Positions 1 to 8,574 of a stretch of 64,000 nucleotides of DNA are shown here, piece by piece. The DNA is from CAZQHK01 sp964593455 (GTDB lineage Bacteria > Muiribacteriota > CAYSPT01), in the NCBI GenBank assembly GCA_964593455.1, contig CAZQHK010000001.1, positions 124,001 to 188,000 on the forward strand, in the 5' to 3' direction. The stretch's first letter is position 1. Each line of letters begins with the position of its first letter. The notes beneath the pieces are model-generated. The model was given only the letters and a program-made list of their open reading frames with translations. It had not been told where the DNA came from and ran no database searches. Both the position numbers and the translations under genes were made by a program.

Positions 1-610
1 TGCCGGCGCTCACCTTGAGGTTGGACGTGACCGGCCAGCCGGACACATCGGTGTGCAGCCAGGTGACCTTGCTGAGGTCAAAGGGTGGCTGCTTGGTATC
101 AGGGGGTGTGTCGCTATCGTTCTTTTCGCCATCGTTTTTATTTTCATCGTTCTTGTCACCATCGTTTTTGGCATCATCATGGTTATCGTCGCGGTCGCGC
201 CGGCCGAAAAGCCTGCGCAGTTTGCCAACCAACCGGTCGAGGAAACGCTCGAAGCGTGAAGACCGCGGCTTCTTGACTTTTTCCTGGGGTTTGTCGGGTT
301 TACGATCGGTATCGGGCACGTCCCTGCCACCCGGTTTATGGGATTTAATCCCAAATTTGGCCAGGTATCCCTGATAGGCTGCCCAGGAATATTGCTCAGG
401 CGACCAGCCGAGCTCTATGGCCCTTGCCCGCCATTTTTCATATGTTTTTACCCCTGGGGGAAGAGAATCCTGCGCTTTTTCTACCGGAGTTGACCGGGGG
501 CCTCTCACTTCCACTTCCATGGCATCGGCCTGCACGGAAGAAGGGAAAACGGCAAGGATGGCGAGAAATATCAGAGCAATACTGAGCAAGGCACATCTTG
601 ATCGGGACAA
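1..610 (-). CDS. secreted protein of unknown function, partial (C-terminus beyond left edge)
   Basis: Reading leftwards from a TTG start at 610, an open frame of 203 codons runs off the window. The start is chosen because AAAGGAG lies 8 bases upstream; a GTG three codons earlier overlaps that SD. Residues 1-28 form a signal peptide (basic start, hydrophobic core, cleavage after SVQA). A positively charged stretch follows at roughly residues 110-135. Then comes a low-complexity Asp/Asn/Lys segment at about 135-170. The visible end contains WLHTDVSGWPVTSNL, the start of what looks like a folded domain, but I cannot name the family. The product is probably exported. It is divergent from the metal-efflux operon at 932; whether it belongs with it is unknown. 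Confidence 0.7.
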   Translation of the reverse strand, partial: MSRSRCALLSIALIFLAILAVFPSSVQADAMEVEVRGPRSTPVEKAQDSLPPGVKTYEKWRARAIELGWSPEQYSWAAYQGYLAKFGIKSHKPGGRDVPDTDRKPDKPQEKVKKPRSSRFERFLDRLVGKLRRLFGRRDRDDNHDDAKNDGDKNDENKNDGEKNDSDTPPDTKQPPFDLSKVTWLHTDVSGWPVTSNLKVSAG

Positions 611-821
611 TGGTTTCACTCCTTTGTTCTGGGTGACTCTATTTTTTCATAGAGGAATACAGCCAGTGCTGTTACATAACTTTTTTTATAAAAAGCCTAG
701 AATTGACTTCGATTACTTAGCTTATTGAGGAGAAAAAACTCATCAAACCATACAATCTTCGCAGCACTTCCTCCGGCGGTTCACTCCAGAAAGTTCGATA
801 ATCGTCCTGTTTGGGGACTAT

Positions 822-839
822 GACAAGAATTTTCTTGTC
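822..839. promoter_or_regulatory. perfect 8-bp inverted repeat, candidate operator
   Basis: GACAAGAA-TT-TTCTTGTC is a perfect dyad with a 2-base centre. A related half-site, ATCTTGTC, follows at 851-858. The dyad lies about 50 bases upstream of the -35 box of the efflux operon and about 210 bases upstream of the divergent secreted-protein gene. This fits a regulator or activator site, but no regulator gene is adjacent. Confidence 0.4.
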
Positions 840-890
840 CAAAGATGATAATCTTGTCGGAAAGTGGAAACTCTTGTTGAATGTAGGAAC

Positions 891-919
891 TTGACAGAAT
901 TGCAGGTACGTTTTATATT
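891..919 (+). promoter_or_regulatory. sigma-70-type promoter of the metal-efflux operon
   Basis: TTGACA at 891-896 is followed by a 17-base spacer and TATATT at 914-919. The start codon of the first efflux-operon gene lies at 932, so the leader would be very short. The match is near consensus, suggesting strong expression unless repressed. Confidence 0.75.
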
Positions 920-931
920 AATGGTGGAGAA

Positions 932-1375
932 ATGTCGATCAAACAAGTTTATCTATCCCGCCTCAAACCCTGTTCCGGGGTTATTGCCCTGGCGCTGGTC
1001 TTCGCCCTGTCAGCGATGCAGGTTTCCCCCACAATTATTGCCCATGCGCTCGCCGGTCTTCGTGATGGCATGGATTCCCGAGAATACTGTGAGATGAGTT
1101 CTATCGGGCCAGGTGATCATCCTGATCTTACCTGCAAGCCTGGAACCGATTCGCACATGGAGTGCGTGGTGGGAGAAGCCTCGAATGACAGGTCCTGCTG
1201 TCCGGACGAGTGTACATATTGCTCTTTTGCCTGCTGCGGAGGCACACCACCACTGGTCCACAAGGCGTCTCAAATATTCGTCAGCGTACCTTTTGCCGGC
1301 TCAATCACAGCTTTTCAGGATAATCGTCCCTCGCCCTGCGATCCCACGGACATTTTCCGCCCGCCTCAAGTGTAA
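932..1375 (+). CDS. Cys-rich exported protein, first gene of efflux operon
   Basis: This is a 147-residue protein with an ATG start preceded by GGTGGAGAA. Residues 15-32 form a hydrophobic N-terminal segment, probably a signal peptide. The mature part has about ten Cys, including the cluster CCPDECTYCSFACC near residues 90-105, and ends in a short Pro-rich tail (IFRPPQV). I do not recognise a named family. Its position directly behind the operon promoter and before an RND metal pump suggests a periplasmic metal-binding or metal-sensing accessory role. That role is inference from context and cysteine content only. Confidence 0.6.
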   Translation: MSIKQVYLSRLKPCSGVIALALVFALSAMQVSPTIIAHALAGLRDGMDSREYCEMSSIGPGDHPDLTCKPGTDSHMECVVGEASNDRSCCPDECTYCSFACCGGTPPLVHKASQIFVSVPFAGSITAFQDNRPSPCDPTDIFRPPQV

Positions 1376-1473
1376 TCCTGCCTACCAATGCCCTTTTGAG
1401 TATCTTCAACCGGGGCCATTTCAGCTGTTGGAATGCCCTTGGCACCTGGTATTTATTGGAGAGGAGAACGTAT

Positions 1474-2823
1474 GTGTCTACAAATTTGCTGTATAAATTC
1501 CCAATTTTGTTTCTTCTGGCCGGCTGTTTAAGCAGCGGGTTGTCAAGTTATGTTCTAGCAGACCCCGGGATGTCTTCCGTTCATGGTGGCGATTTCACCC
1601 TGCAACAGTCGATGGTCCGGGACCTGATCGATAAAGACCGCATCGGTTTGGACGATTTCCTGCGAATAGCGGAAGTGCTGAATCCCGAAGTGCGGGCGGC
1701 CTGGAACGACGTAGGAACGGCAGACGGCCGTTTCCGGCAGGCCACGCTTTATCCGAATCCCACCCTTGAAATCGAAGCTGAGGATGTTCCTGCCCGGAAC
1801 CTCGGATTAAGCCATAGCGAAAACATGGTGGCTGTAGTTCAGCCGATAATCCCCGGCAGACGCCGTTTGGCTGCTATTTCAGCGGCCACTGTCGAACGCG
1901 ACACGCGCCGCCTGGCAGTGCAACATAAAATAAGAGAAGTGCAGTCCGAGGTGCGACTCGTTTATGTAGAAGTACTCTATATAAAGCAGGCCATAGCACT
2001 CCAGGCTGAACTGCTCGATACAGCCCAACAGACGTTCCAGATCGCCAGAACTCGTTTTAAGGCACGAGCGGCCCCCGAAACAGAGATAATCAAGACCCGG
2101 ATAGATGTTCACGAGCTCGAGCTTGGCAGGCAAAGATTGAACCGGCTGCTGATGGTGGCGGCGGAACGCCTTCGCTCTTTGCTTGGGGGCGTGGACATCC
2201 CAATCGAGCGCATCGAGGGAGATCTGCCCGAGAATAATCCAGAGTTGGATCAGGAGCACCTTCGGACTGTTGTGAGAGAAAGTAGTCCCGGTCTTCTGGC
2301 TGCCCGCAAAGACATCGAAGCCACAGACCGGCTTATCGATCTGGCGGAAGCCGAGCTGATTCCCGGTATTGATATCCGGGTCGCCTATGGGCGTAACAAC
2401 GCCACGGACGAGGAGATCGTCGAGGCCGGTATAAGCCTTCCCCTGCCGCTATTCAATCGCAACCAGGGACGCATCATCGAAGCCCGCCATCGCGCCGACA
2501 AGGCAAGGAGGCACGCCGAATCGCTCGCCAATACCCTACTTTTGGAGGTGACAGCGGCATACGCCTCCTACATGACGGCCCGTGACGAGATCGCTACGCT
2601 TCAGGATCAAATCGTGCCCGCTGCCGAAAGAGCGTTTTCGCAGGCAAAAGAAGGTTACCAGGCTGGTAAGACAAGTCTTCTCGATCTCCTGGATGCACAA
2701 CGAACGCTTATGAAAGCACGGCAATCCAGGTTGGAATCACTGAAAGACCAGAATATCGCCTGGGTACATTTATGGAAGATTGTTGGACCGACGATTGAAA
2801 ATCGATCTAAAACTAAGGAGTAA
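1474..2823 (+). CDS. TolC-family outer-membrane efflux lipoprotein (CusC/CzcC-like)
   Basis: This 449-residue outer-membrane factor would form the exit duct of the tripartite RND pump encoded downstream. The GTG start at 1474 is preceded by GAGGAGAA and gives a signal ending in a lipobox (LAGC, Cys18), so it is probably lipid-anchored. A longer reading from an ATG at 1396 lacks an SD and buries the signal. The body shows the duplicated TolC pattern: long charged amphipathic helices and two repeats each ending in a beta segment. The typical ending QAKEGYQAGKTSLLDLLDAQ lies near residue 400. The next gene starts 3 bases after the stop. Confidence 0.88.
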   Translation: MSTNLLYKFPILFLLAGCLSSGLSSYVLADPGMSSVHGGDFTLQQSMVRDLIDKDRIGLDDFLRIAEVLNPEVRAAWNDVGTADGRFRQATLYPNPTLEIEAEDVPARNLGLSHSENMVAVVQPIIPGRRRLAAISAATVERDTRRLAVQHKIREVQSEVRLVYVEVLYIKQAIALQAELLDTAQQTFQIARTRFKARAAPETEIIKTRIDVHELELGRQRLNRLLMVAAERLRSLLGGVDIPIERIEGDLPENNPELDQEHLRTVVRESSPGLLAARKDIEATDRLIDLAEAELIPGIDIRVAYGRNNATDEEIVEAGISLPLPLFNRNQGRIIEARHRADKARRHAESLANTLLLEVTAAYASYMTARDEIATLQDQIVPAAERAFSQAKEGYQAGKTSLLDLLDAQRTLMKARQSRLESLKDQNIAWVHLWKIVGPTIENRSKTKE

Positions 2824-2826
2824 AAA

Positions 2827-3156
2827 ATGAAAAAAAATATCTTAATAGCTGTACTTTTAACGATTATTGGGGCTGGTGGAGCATTCCTGTATCTCCGTAT
2901 GACTCGTTCGCCCGGGAGTGCCGGAACAACTTCAGCGGCGGATTTTTGCGTCAAGCACCAGATTGCGGAGGCCAATTGTCCGTGGTGTGATCCTTCTCTA
3001 GTGGAAAAGAACGGTCAATGTTCTGGACACGGCGTAGCCGAGGCGCTGTGTGTAAAATGTAATCCCGCCCTGATGGCCGGCTTCAAAGCGGAGAATGACT
3101 GGTGCGCCGGTCACAGTGTCCCCGAATCTCAATGCGCACTTTGCGACCATGAATAA
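2827..3156 (+). CDS. membrane-anchored protein with three CxxHxxxExxCxxC repeats
   Basis: This is a 109-residue protein with an N-terminal membrane anchor (about residues 4-23). Three copies of a 14-residue motif follow, at residues 41-54, 65-78 and 93-106, each with pattern C-x2-H-x3-E-x2-C-x2-C. Each copy could bind one metal ion through Cys/His. A related motif opens the adaptor gene that overlaps this one by 8 bases. A periplasmic metal chaperone or sensor handing ions to the efflux pump is the natural inference. No enzyme domain is visible. The repeated motif as a stand-alone protein is unusual. Confidence 0.7.
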   Translation: MKKNILIAVLLTIIGAGGAFLYLRMTRSPGSAGTTSAADFCVKHQIAEANCPWCDPSLVEKNGQCSGHGVAEALCVKCNPALMAGFKAENDWCAGHSVPESQCALCDHE

Positions 3157-4525
3157 GTGGTTGTCCTGGCTGGGCTGCATGCTTTTACTGGCTGCCGGGT
3201 TTGCACTGGTCATCGTGGCCGACAGTCAGGGATGGTTTACCGAATCCCGGTTGGAGAAGACTGTACCAGCCTGCCCGCATGGGGCAGTCTCTGAAGAATG
3301 CCCAATGTGTAATCAGAGCCTTCCGGCTGCGAGCAGCGTTATGGAGGAAAGCGATTCACCAGCGCCTTCCGTACAGCTCGTGCGGACTGCCGAATTACCG
3401 AGAAGTCAACGTTCTCCTTCGGTCACCTGCCTGACCAATACACTGAGCGTTCAGTTTCTTTCTCCCGGCATAAGCAGCGCCGCCGGGCTGGAATACGCAC
3501 GTGTTGAGAGCCGGCCGGTAACGCAAACGATTCTCTGCAACGCCGAGGTCGTTTATGACGGCAGCCGGTACGCACACCTTACATCACGCGCGCCGGGTGT
3601 CGTGCGGGAGGTCAGAAAGTACCCGGGACAGCCTGTCACAGCGGGAGAGGCGCTCGTCGTCGTGGACGCTGCAGATCTCGGCACAGCCAAGGCAGAGTAT
3701 CTTCAGGCACAGTCACTGGTTGGGCTTTGGGAAAAGAATCATACTCGTGAAAAGCATCTTCTGGAAAGCAACGTGGCCACCGAACGAGACATCCTGGAAG
3801 CCGAAACCAGACTTACTGAAAGTCGGATCGGCCTTTCCAGGGCAGAGCAACGGCTGCGAGGTCTTGGCTTTTCCGACACACAACTCGCAGACATTTCGAA
3901 AGAAATGGACATCTCTTCGCTCCTCCCCCTTCGCGCTCCTTTTCCGGGGATTGTGGTCGAATGTTTTGCCGTGGTCGGCGAGTCCGTCGATACCCAGAAA
4001 ACACTCATAAGCCTTGCCGACACGTCCCGGATGTGGGCCATGCTCGATCTCTATGACTCCGATTTGCCGAATATCCGCAATGGACAATCCGTGGTATTTG
4101 AAGCTGAAGGACTTCCCGGTGAACAACGGGGCGGGCAGGTCACGTGGATCAGTTCCCACGTTGATCGTCGCACGCGGACACTCAAAGTCCGAGCCGAAAT
4201 CGCCAATCCGGATGGTCTCCTGCGTTCAGGAATGTTCGGAAAGGCAGTTATCACGGTCAGGAAAGACGAAGCAGTACTGGTCATTCCCAAGGAGTCTGTT
4301 CAATGGGAAGGATGTTGCAATGTTGTCTTCGTAAAGAAAAGCGATGTTTTGTTTGAATCACGAAAAGTTACACTTGGCTACGAGACTGACCGCTTCTTTG
4401 TGGTTGAGCATGGTGTGACGGAGGGCGAGGACATCGTGACCACGGGCAGCTTTCTTCTCAAGACCGAAATCTTGAAAGGAAGCATCGGGGCTGGCTGCTG
4501 TGAAGTCGAACCGGGAAAAAGCTAG
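3149..4525 (+). CDS. RND efflux periplasmic adaptor (CusB/CzcB-like, HlyD family)
   Basis: This 458-residue membrane-fusion protein should link the inner-membrane pump at 4544 to the outer-membrane channel at 1474. The ATG at 3149 overlaps the end of the preceding gene. Residues 5-23 form an N-terminal anchor. CPHGAVSEECPMC at 42-54 is a variant of the metal motif seen three times in the preceding protein. The lipoyl/barrel-sandwich half-motifs, an alpha-helical hairpin (about 210-270) and a beta-barrel domain (LRAPFPGIVVE onwards) follow. The C-terminus ends GAGCCEVEPGKS, adding a Cys pair. Heavy-metal specificity is inferred from the pump and the Cys motif. Confidence 0.88.
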   Translation: MNKWLSWLGCMLLLAAGFALVIVADSQGWFTESRLEKTVPACPHGAVSEECPMCNQSLPAASSVMEESDSPAPSVQLVRTAELPRSQRSPSVTCLTNTLSVQFLSPGISSAAGLEYARVESRPVTQTILCNAEVVYDGSRYAHLTSRAPGVVREVRKYPGQPVTAGEALVVVDAADLGTAKAEYLQAQSLVGLWEKNHTREKHLLESNVATERDILEAETRLTESRIGLSRAEQRLRGLGFSDTQLADISKEMDISSLLPLRAPFPGIVVECFAVVGESVDTQKTLISLADTSRMWAMLDLYDSDLPNIRNGQSVVFEAEGLPGEQRGGQVTWISSHVDRRTRTLKVRAEIANPDGLLRSGMFGKAVITVRKDEAVLVIPKESVQWEGCCNVVFVKKSDVLFESRKVTLGYETDRFFVVEHGVTEGEDIVTTGSFLLKTEILKGSIGAGCCEVEPGKS

Positions 4526-4543
4526 GATTGGAGGGAAGCTCGT

Positions 4544-7500
4544 ATGCTGGACCGGATTATAACATGGTCGCTTCAACACCGTTTACTGGTCATCGTTTTT
4601 TCCCTCCTGTTACTGGGAAGCGGGATCTATTCCCTTTCTCAGTTGCCAATTGATGCGTTTCCTGACACGACACCGGTTCAAGTGCAGATCAACACTGTTG
4701 CACCCGCTCTGTCGCCGAAGGAAATCGAGCAGGAAATAACCTTCCCGGTGGAGCAGTCGATCAGCGGACTTCCCGGACTCACAAAGGTCCGCTCAATCTC
4801 CAAGTTCGGCCTTTCCCAGGTGACCGTTATCTTCGATGACGACACCGATATTTACTTTGCCCGACAGCTCGTGATGGAGCGGCTCCAGGCGGCGGAACTT
4901 TCCGAAAGCATAGCGCGGCCGGAGATGGGCCCGATCTCTACCGGACTCGGGGAAATCTACCATTACATAGTCACCGGCCAGGGCAGGAGCCTTGAAGAAC
5001 TAACCACGATCCACGACTGGGTGGTCAAACCCCGCCTGCGTTCGGTTTCCGGTATCGCCGAAGTGAACACGTGGGGTGGGAAACGCAGGCAATATCACGT
5101 GCTCATTGATCTGGCCCGCCTCATGAAACACGATCTGACCTTCGACGACGTCTTCGAAGCTTTACAGAAGAACAACCTCACCGTCGGTGGCGGCAACATC
5201 ACTCAGAGCGGCGAACTCCATCTCGTGCACGGCATCAGTCTGCCCACGACGACGGACGAGATCGGGAACATTGTCATTACCGCGCACGACGGGATCCCCA
5301 TACGTATTTGCGACGTGGCCACCGTGCAGGTCGGTCATGAAATTCGTCGTGGTGCGGTAACCGCAAACGGCCAGGGAGAGGTCGTGCTGGGACTCGGATT
5401 CATGCTGATGGGAGAAAACAGTGACGAGGTGACCGGGAGGCTCAAGAAACGCCTGGACGATATCCGGATGTCCCTTCCGCCGGGAGTGGAAATCCTTCCC
5501 GTGTATGACCGGACCGATCTCGTCAAGCAGGTACTGGACACCGTGAAGAACAACCTGCTGGAAGGGGCGATCCTCGTTATCGCCGTATTGTTCATATTTC
5601 TTGGAAGTCTGCGGGTTGGCCTCATCGTGGCATCCGCGATACCGCTGTCGATGTGTTTCGCCTTCGATGGAATGCTCTATATGGGGATCGCCGGCAGCCT
5701 CATGAGTCTTGGAGCGATAGATTTTGGCTTTATTGTAGACAGCACGCTGGTCATGGTCGAGAACAATGTCCGCCATATCGAGGAGGATAACAGTGGCCGC
5801 CCGTTGATGGAGATTGTCCGTCACGCATCAATCCAGGTCGCCCGGCCCACGGTATTTGCCCAGATGATCAACATGATTGTTTATCTGCCTATTCTGGCTT
5901 TGGAGGGAATTGAAGGGAAGCTCTTCCGGCCGATGTCGCTGACGATCCTGTTCGCCCTGACCGGCTCGGTGCTTCTAATCTGTACCGTCATGCCCGTCAT
6001 GGCGAGTTGTTTCGTTCGCAAACGGGTTAGACAAAGAAAGGATCACATCACCTTACTACTCAAGGGTATATATCGGCCTGTGGTTCGAAGTGCCCTCAAG
6101 ATGCCCATACTGTTTGGATTGATCCCCGTGGTTATCATCTCCGCAGGCATATGGTTGGCGGCGAACACCGGGGCCGAGTTTATTCCGCGGCTATCGGAGA
6201 TGGGTATCGTTGTAAATACAGTGCGGCTGGCCGGTGTGTCGTTGGAAGAATCAGTTCGGTATGGGACTCAGGTAGAGAAACTCATCCGCGAGAAATTTCC
6301 CAACGAGGTGAGAGATGTCTGGGTGCGGACGGGAACGGCGGAAGTGGCGACGGATCCCATGGGTATAGAACTGAGTGACGTGTTCATAACCCTGGGTCCG
6401 CGCGCGGAGTGGGTCCGTGCCAAAACGCAGGACGAGTTGGTGGCGCTTCTTCGGCAGGAGCTTACCGGATTGCCCGGTATGCGGATGATCTTTACCCAGC
6501 CTATCGAAATGCGGGTGAATGAGATGATTGCCGGCATTCGTACCGACCTGGGTCTGAAAATCTTCGGAGATAATCTGGAGACGCTGCGGATCAAGGCATC
6601 GGAAGCGGAAGTCATCGTTCGTTCAATTCCCGGGTGCACGGACATCTACACGGAGCAGATCACCGGACAACCGGTGCTGGAGATCCGGGTTGACCAGGAG
6701 GCAATAGCCCGTCATGGTGTACCCGCCCAGCACGTGCTTGAGGTTGTTGAAGCGATCGGAGCCAGGCATGTCGGTGAGATCCGTGAGGACCAGCGGCGGT
6801 TTGATCTGATGGTCAGGCTCAAGGAGAAGTACCGAAGCGACACCTCCGCCGTCGGCCGCATACTTATTCCAACAGCAAGCGGAGGGCGTATCCCGCTGGC
6901 ACGCCTGGCCCACATTCAACAAGTAGAGGGGCCATCGACAATCACCCGGGAATGGCAGAAACGCCGGATCGTAGTCCAGTGTAATGTCACTGGCCGGGAT
7001 ATCGGCGGATTCGTGGAGGATGTCCGGCGCGCAATCAGAGAAAACCTCGATCTGCCGTTGGGGTATTATGTTGAATTCGGTGGACAGTTCGAGCACCTGC
7101 AACGGGCTTCAAAACGACTGATGATCGTCGTACCATTGGCACTGCTCCTCATCTTCATGCTGTTACTGGCCGCCACCGGTTCCGCGCGGTCGTCCGGTGT
7201 AATTTTCCTGGGGCCTGCGTTCGCCACTTTCGGCGGGCTGCTTGCCCTTTGGCTACGCGGGCTGCCATTCACTATCTCGGCAGGAGTCGGTTTCGTCATC
7301 GTCTCGGGTGTGTCCGTTCTGAACGGCCTTGTCCTGATGTCCACCATCAAGGACCGCCTGGCCAAGGGGCTCGCTGCGGTACAGGGAATCGAAGAGGGAG
7401 CACTTCTGCGATTACGTCCGATCGTCATGGCGGGCCTGGTGGCGGTATTGGGCTTCCTTCCCATGGCCATCAGTACCGGTGTTGGCGCGGAAGTGCAACG

Positions 7501-7609
7501 TCCGCTGGCGACCGTGGTAGTTGGAGGAGTAATCGCGGACAATATACTGACACTGCTGACCCTGCCGGCCCTGTATGCTCTGTTCGTTGTGCCATGCAAA
7601 CGAAAATAG
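4544..7609 (+). CDS. heavy-metal efflux RND pump (CzcA/CusA family)
   Basis: This 1021-residue inner-membrane proton/metal antiporter of the HME-RND family starts at ATG 4544 behind GGAGGGAAG. The N-terminus matches the family (LPIDAFPDTTPVQVQ), and there are two sets of large periplasmic loops and about 12 transmembrane segments. In the fourth membrane helix, DFGFIVDSTLVMVEN places Asp393, Asp399 and Glu406 where CzcA-type pumps have their proton-relay acids. The usual DGA is DST here. That spacing is associated with divalent cations rather than the Cu/Ag CusA signature, so Zn, Co, Ni or Cd is more likely, though the substrate is unproven. It is the last gene of the operon, and no hairpin terminator is obvious after it. 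Confidence 0.92.
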   Translation: MLDRIITWSLQHRLLVIVFSLLLLGSGIYSLSQLPIDAFPDTTPVQVQINTVAPALSPKEIEQEITFPVEQSISGLPGLTKVRSISKFGLSQVTVIFDDDTDIYFARQLVMERLQAAELSESIARPEMGPISTGLGEIYHYIVTGQGRSLEELTTIHDWVVKPRLRSVSGIAEVNTWGGKRRQYHVLIDLARLMKHDLTFDDVFEALQKNNLTVGGGNITQSGELHLVHGISLPTTTDEIGNIVITAHDGIPIRICDVATVQVGHEIRRGAVTANGQGEVVLGLGFMLMGENSDEVTGRLKKRLDDIRMSLPPGVEILPVYDRTDLVKQVLDTVKNNLLEGAILVIAVLFIFLGSLRVGLIVASAIPLSMCFAFDGMLYMGIAGSLMSLGAIDFGFIVDSTLVMVENNVRHIEEDNSGRPLMEIVRHASIQVARPTVFAQMINMIVYLPILALEGIEGKLFRPMSLTILFALTGSVLLICTVMPVMASCFVRKRVRQRKDHITLLLKGIYRPVVRSALKMPILFGLIPVVIISAGIWLAANTGAEFIPRLSEMGIVVNTVRLAGVSLEESVRYGTQVEKLIREKFPNEVRDVWVRTGTAEVATDPMGIELSDVFITLGPRAEWVRAKTQDELVALLRQELTGLPGMRMIFTQPIEMRVNEMIAGIRTDLGLKIFGDNLETLRIKASEAEVIVRSIPGCTDIYTEQITGQPVLEIRVDQEAIARHGVPAQHVLEVVEAIGARHVGEIREDQRRFDLMVRLKEKYRSDTSAVGRILIPTASGGRIPLARLAHIQQVEGPSTITREWQKRRIVVQCNVTGRDIGGFVEDVRRAIRENLDLPLGYYVEFGGQFEHLQRASKRLMIVVPLALLLIFMLLLAATGSARSSGVIFLGPAFATFGGLLALWLRGLPFTISAGVGFVIVSGVSVLNGLVLMSTIKDRLAKGLAAVQGIEEGALLRLRPIVMAGLVAVLGFLPMAISTGVGAEVQRPLATVVVGGVIADNILTLLTLPALYALFVVPCKRK

Positions 7610-7700
7610 ATGCGAACACCTTTGAGATTCTCTCTACCTGCTGTGAAGCGTCCATCCGCCCAAACGCCCAAAACCACCATCAACCTTGACAAATGATAAA

Positions 7701-7745
7701 GTCGGGGCGACTGGATTTGAACCAGCGACCACTTGAACCCCATAC
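7701..7745 (-). repeat. 3' fragment of tRNA-Pro(GGG), probable integration attachment-site remnant
   Basis: Read on the minus strand, this segment matches the 3' half of a proline tRNA. It has U33, anticodon GGG, the 3' strand of the anticodon stem, a T arm with loop TTCAAAT, and the acceptor strand CGCCCCG followed by AC. Similarity stops at the anticodon loop, and no D arm or 5' acceptor strand follows. A break at the anticodon loop is typical of tyrosine-recombinase att cores in tRNA genes. By the usual geometry, the integrated DNA would lie on the right (higher-coordinate) side. Confidence 0.7.
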
Positions 7746-7803
7746 AAAATCGAGGACTCTATAGAGTAGTACAGAGTGGTATACAGCGACTCGTGACCTC
7801 CTG

Positions 7804-8574
7804 TCACTCGCCCTGCGGGCATCTCAATAGATTTTCTTCTCTTTTGAAAGGTACTTTCCCGTTATCATAAAAATCATGTCCTCCACGACCAACTGGGGAT
7901 GGAAAACGTAGTTGGCTGATAGCAAATAATGGTGAGTATATATTTTGCAAAGCTTCTAGTTTATCTTTGATAATGCCTATTTTATCAACAATTTTAAATC
8001 TAGTGGCCCGACGTTCAATTATTGGTTCAAAATCTTCGTTGTCATATTCAACTGTGAGTTCCTCTGAATCTTCATTTAGCTGACAATCAACATCGTAGAT
8101 ACTTTCATGCGTAAAAACTAATTGACCATATCTATGCGGTTTACTGAGTTGGCACACTAATTTCCATAAGACACTAAAAGTTAAGCCGCTTAACCAAACA
8201 TAATCTAATTCTGAATGACTTGAAATAAGTTGATTAACAAATTTGCTTAATTCATCTGCTTTTAGACGACTATATAGTGAAATTATCCGAGACCCAATAA
8301 TTTCTAGAAATCCTATTTCATTATCGCCATCGATCACCAATAGTAAAGAATCATCAATTTGATTTAGACTAAGATCAGTGTTTTGGAAAATAGAATTTAA
8401 TTTATCTACTGATAGAGTCTCTCTACCATTTAGGACTTCGATTAATTGCGTTTTTACTAAAGGGCTTTTTAATCTCCGTCCATCAAGGTCATCCATTCGT
8501 TCGGATGTATAACCATCAAGAACTCTGATCATTTCTTGGCGATCTTGTATATCTTTAAGAACAGACGGACTCAT
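7804..8574 (-). CDS. AT-rich orphan protein of unknown function
   Basis: This 256-residue protein starts at ATG 8574, with GGTGG 8 bases upstream; a TTG five codons earlier is the alternative. No signal peptide, membrane segment or catalytic motif that I recognise is visible. The C-terminal third looks most structured: RRATRFKIVDKIGIIKDK, then a Gly-rich stretch ending in HDFYDNGK. The gene is clearly AT-rich: two sampled 60-base lines have 35% and 37% G+C, against 52% for a line from the pump gene. It sits beside the tRNA-Pro fragment, so it was probably acquired horizontally. The last residues (after KVPFKREEN) may be altered by a frameshift, since the run is basic and irregular. Confidence 0.6.
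   Translation of the reverse strand: MSPSVLKDIQDRQEMIRVLDGYTSERMDDLDGRRLKSPLVKTQLIEVLNGRETLSVDKLNSIFQNTDLSLNQIDDSLLLVIDGDNEIGFLEIIGSRIISLYSRLKADELSKFVNQLISSHSELDYVWLSGLTFSVLWKLVCQLSKPHRYGQLVFTHESIYDVDCQLNEDSEELTVEYDNEDFEPIIERRATRFKIVDKIGIIKDKLEALQNIYSPLFAISQLRFPSPVGRGGHDFYDNGKVPFKREENLLRCPQGE

Noticed and set aside
1113..1496. 127-residue plus-strand frame overlapping the Cys-rich protein and the TolC start
   Set aside because: It lies out of frame with two better supported genes and has no SD.
5162..5824. 220-residue minus-strand frame inside the RND pump gene
   Set aside because: It is a shadow of the pump coding frame, rich in His/Asp/Arg with no domain or start signal.
7066..7743. minus-strand frame running through the tRNA-Pro fragment and into the pump gene
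   Set aside because: Its first residues are just the translated tRNA fragment, and the rest is antisense to the pump gene.
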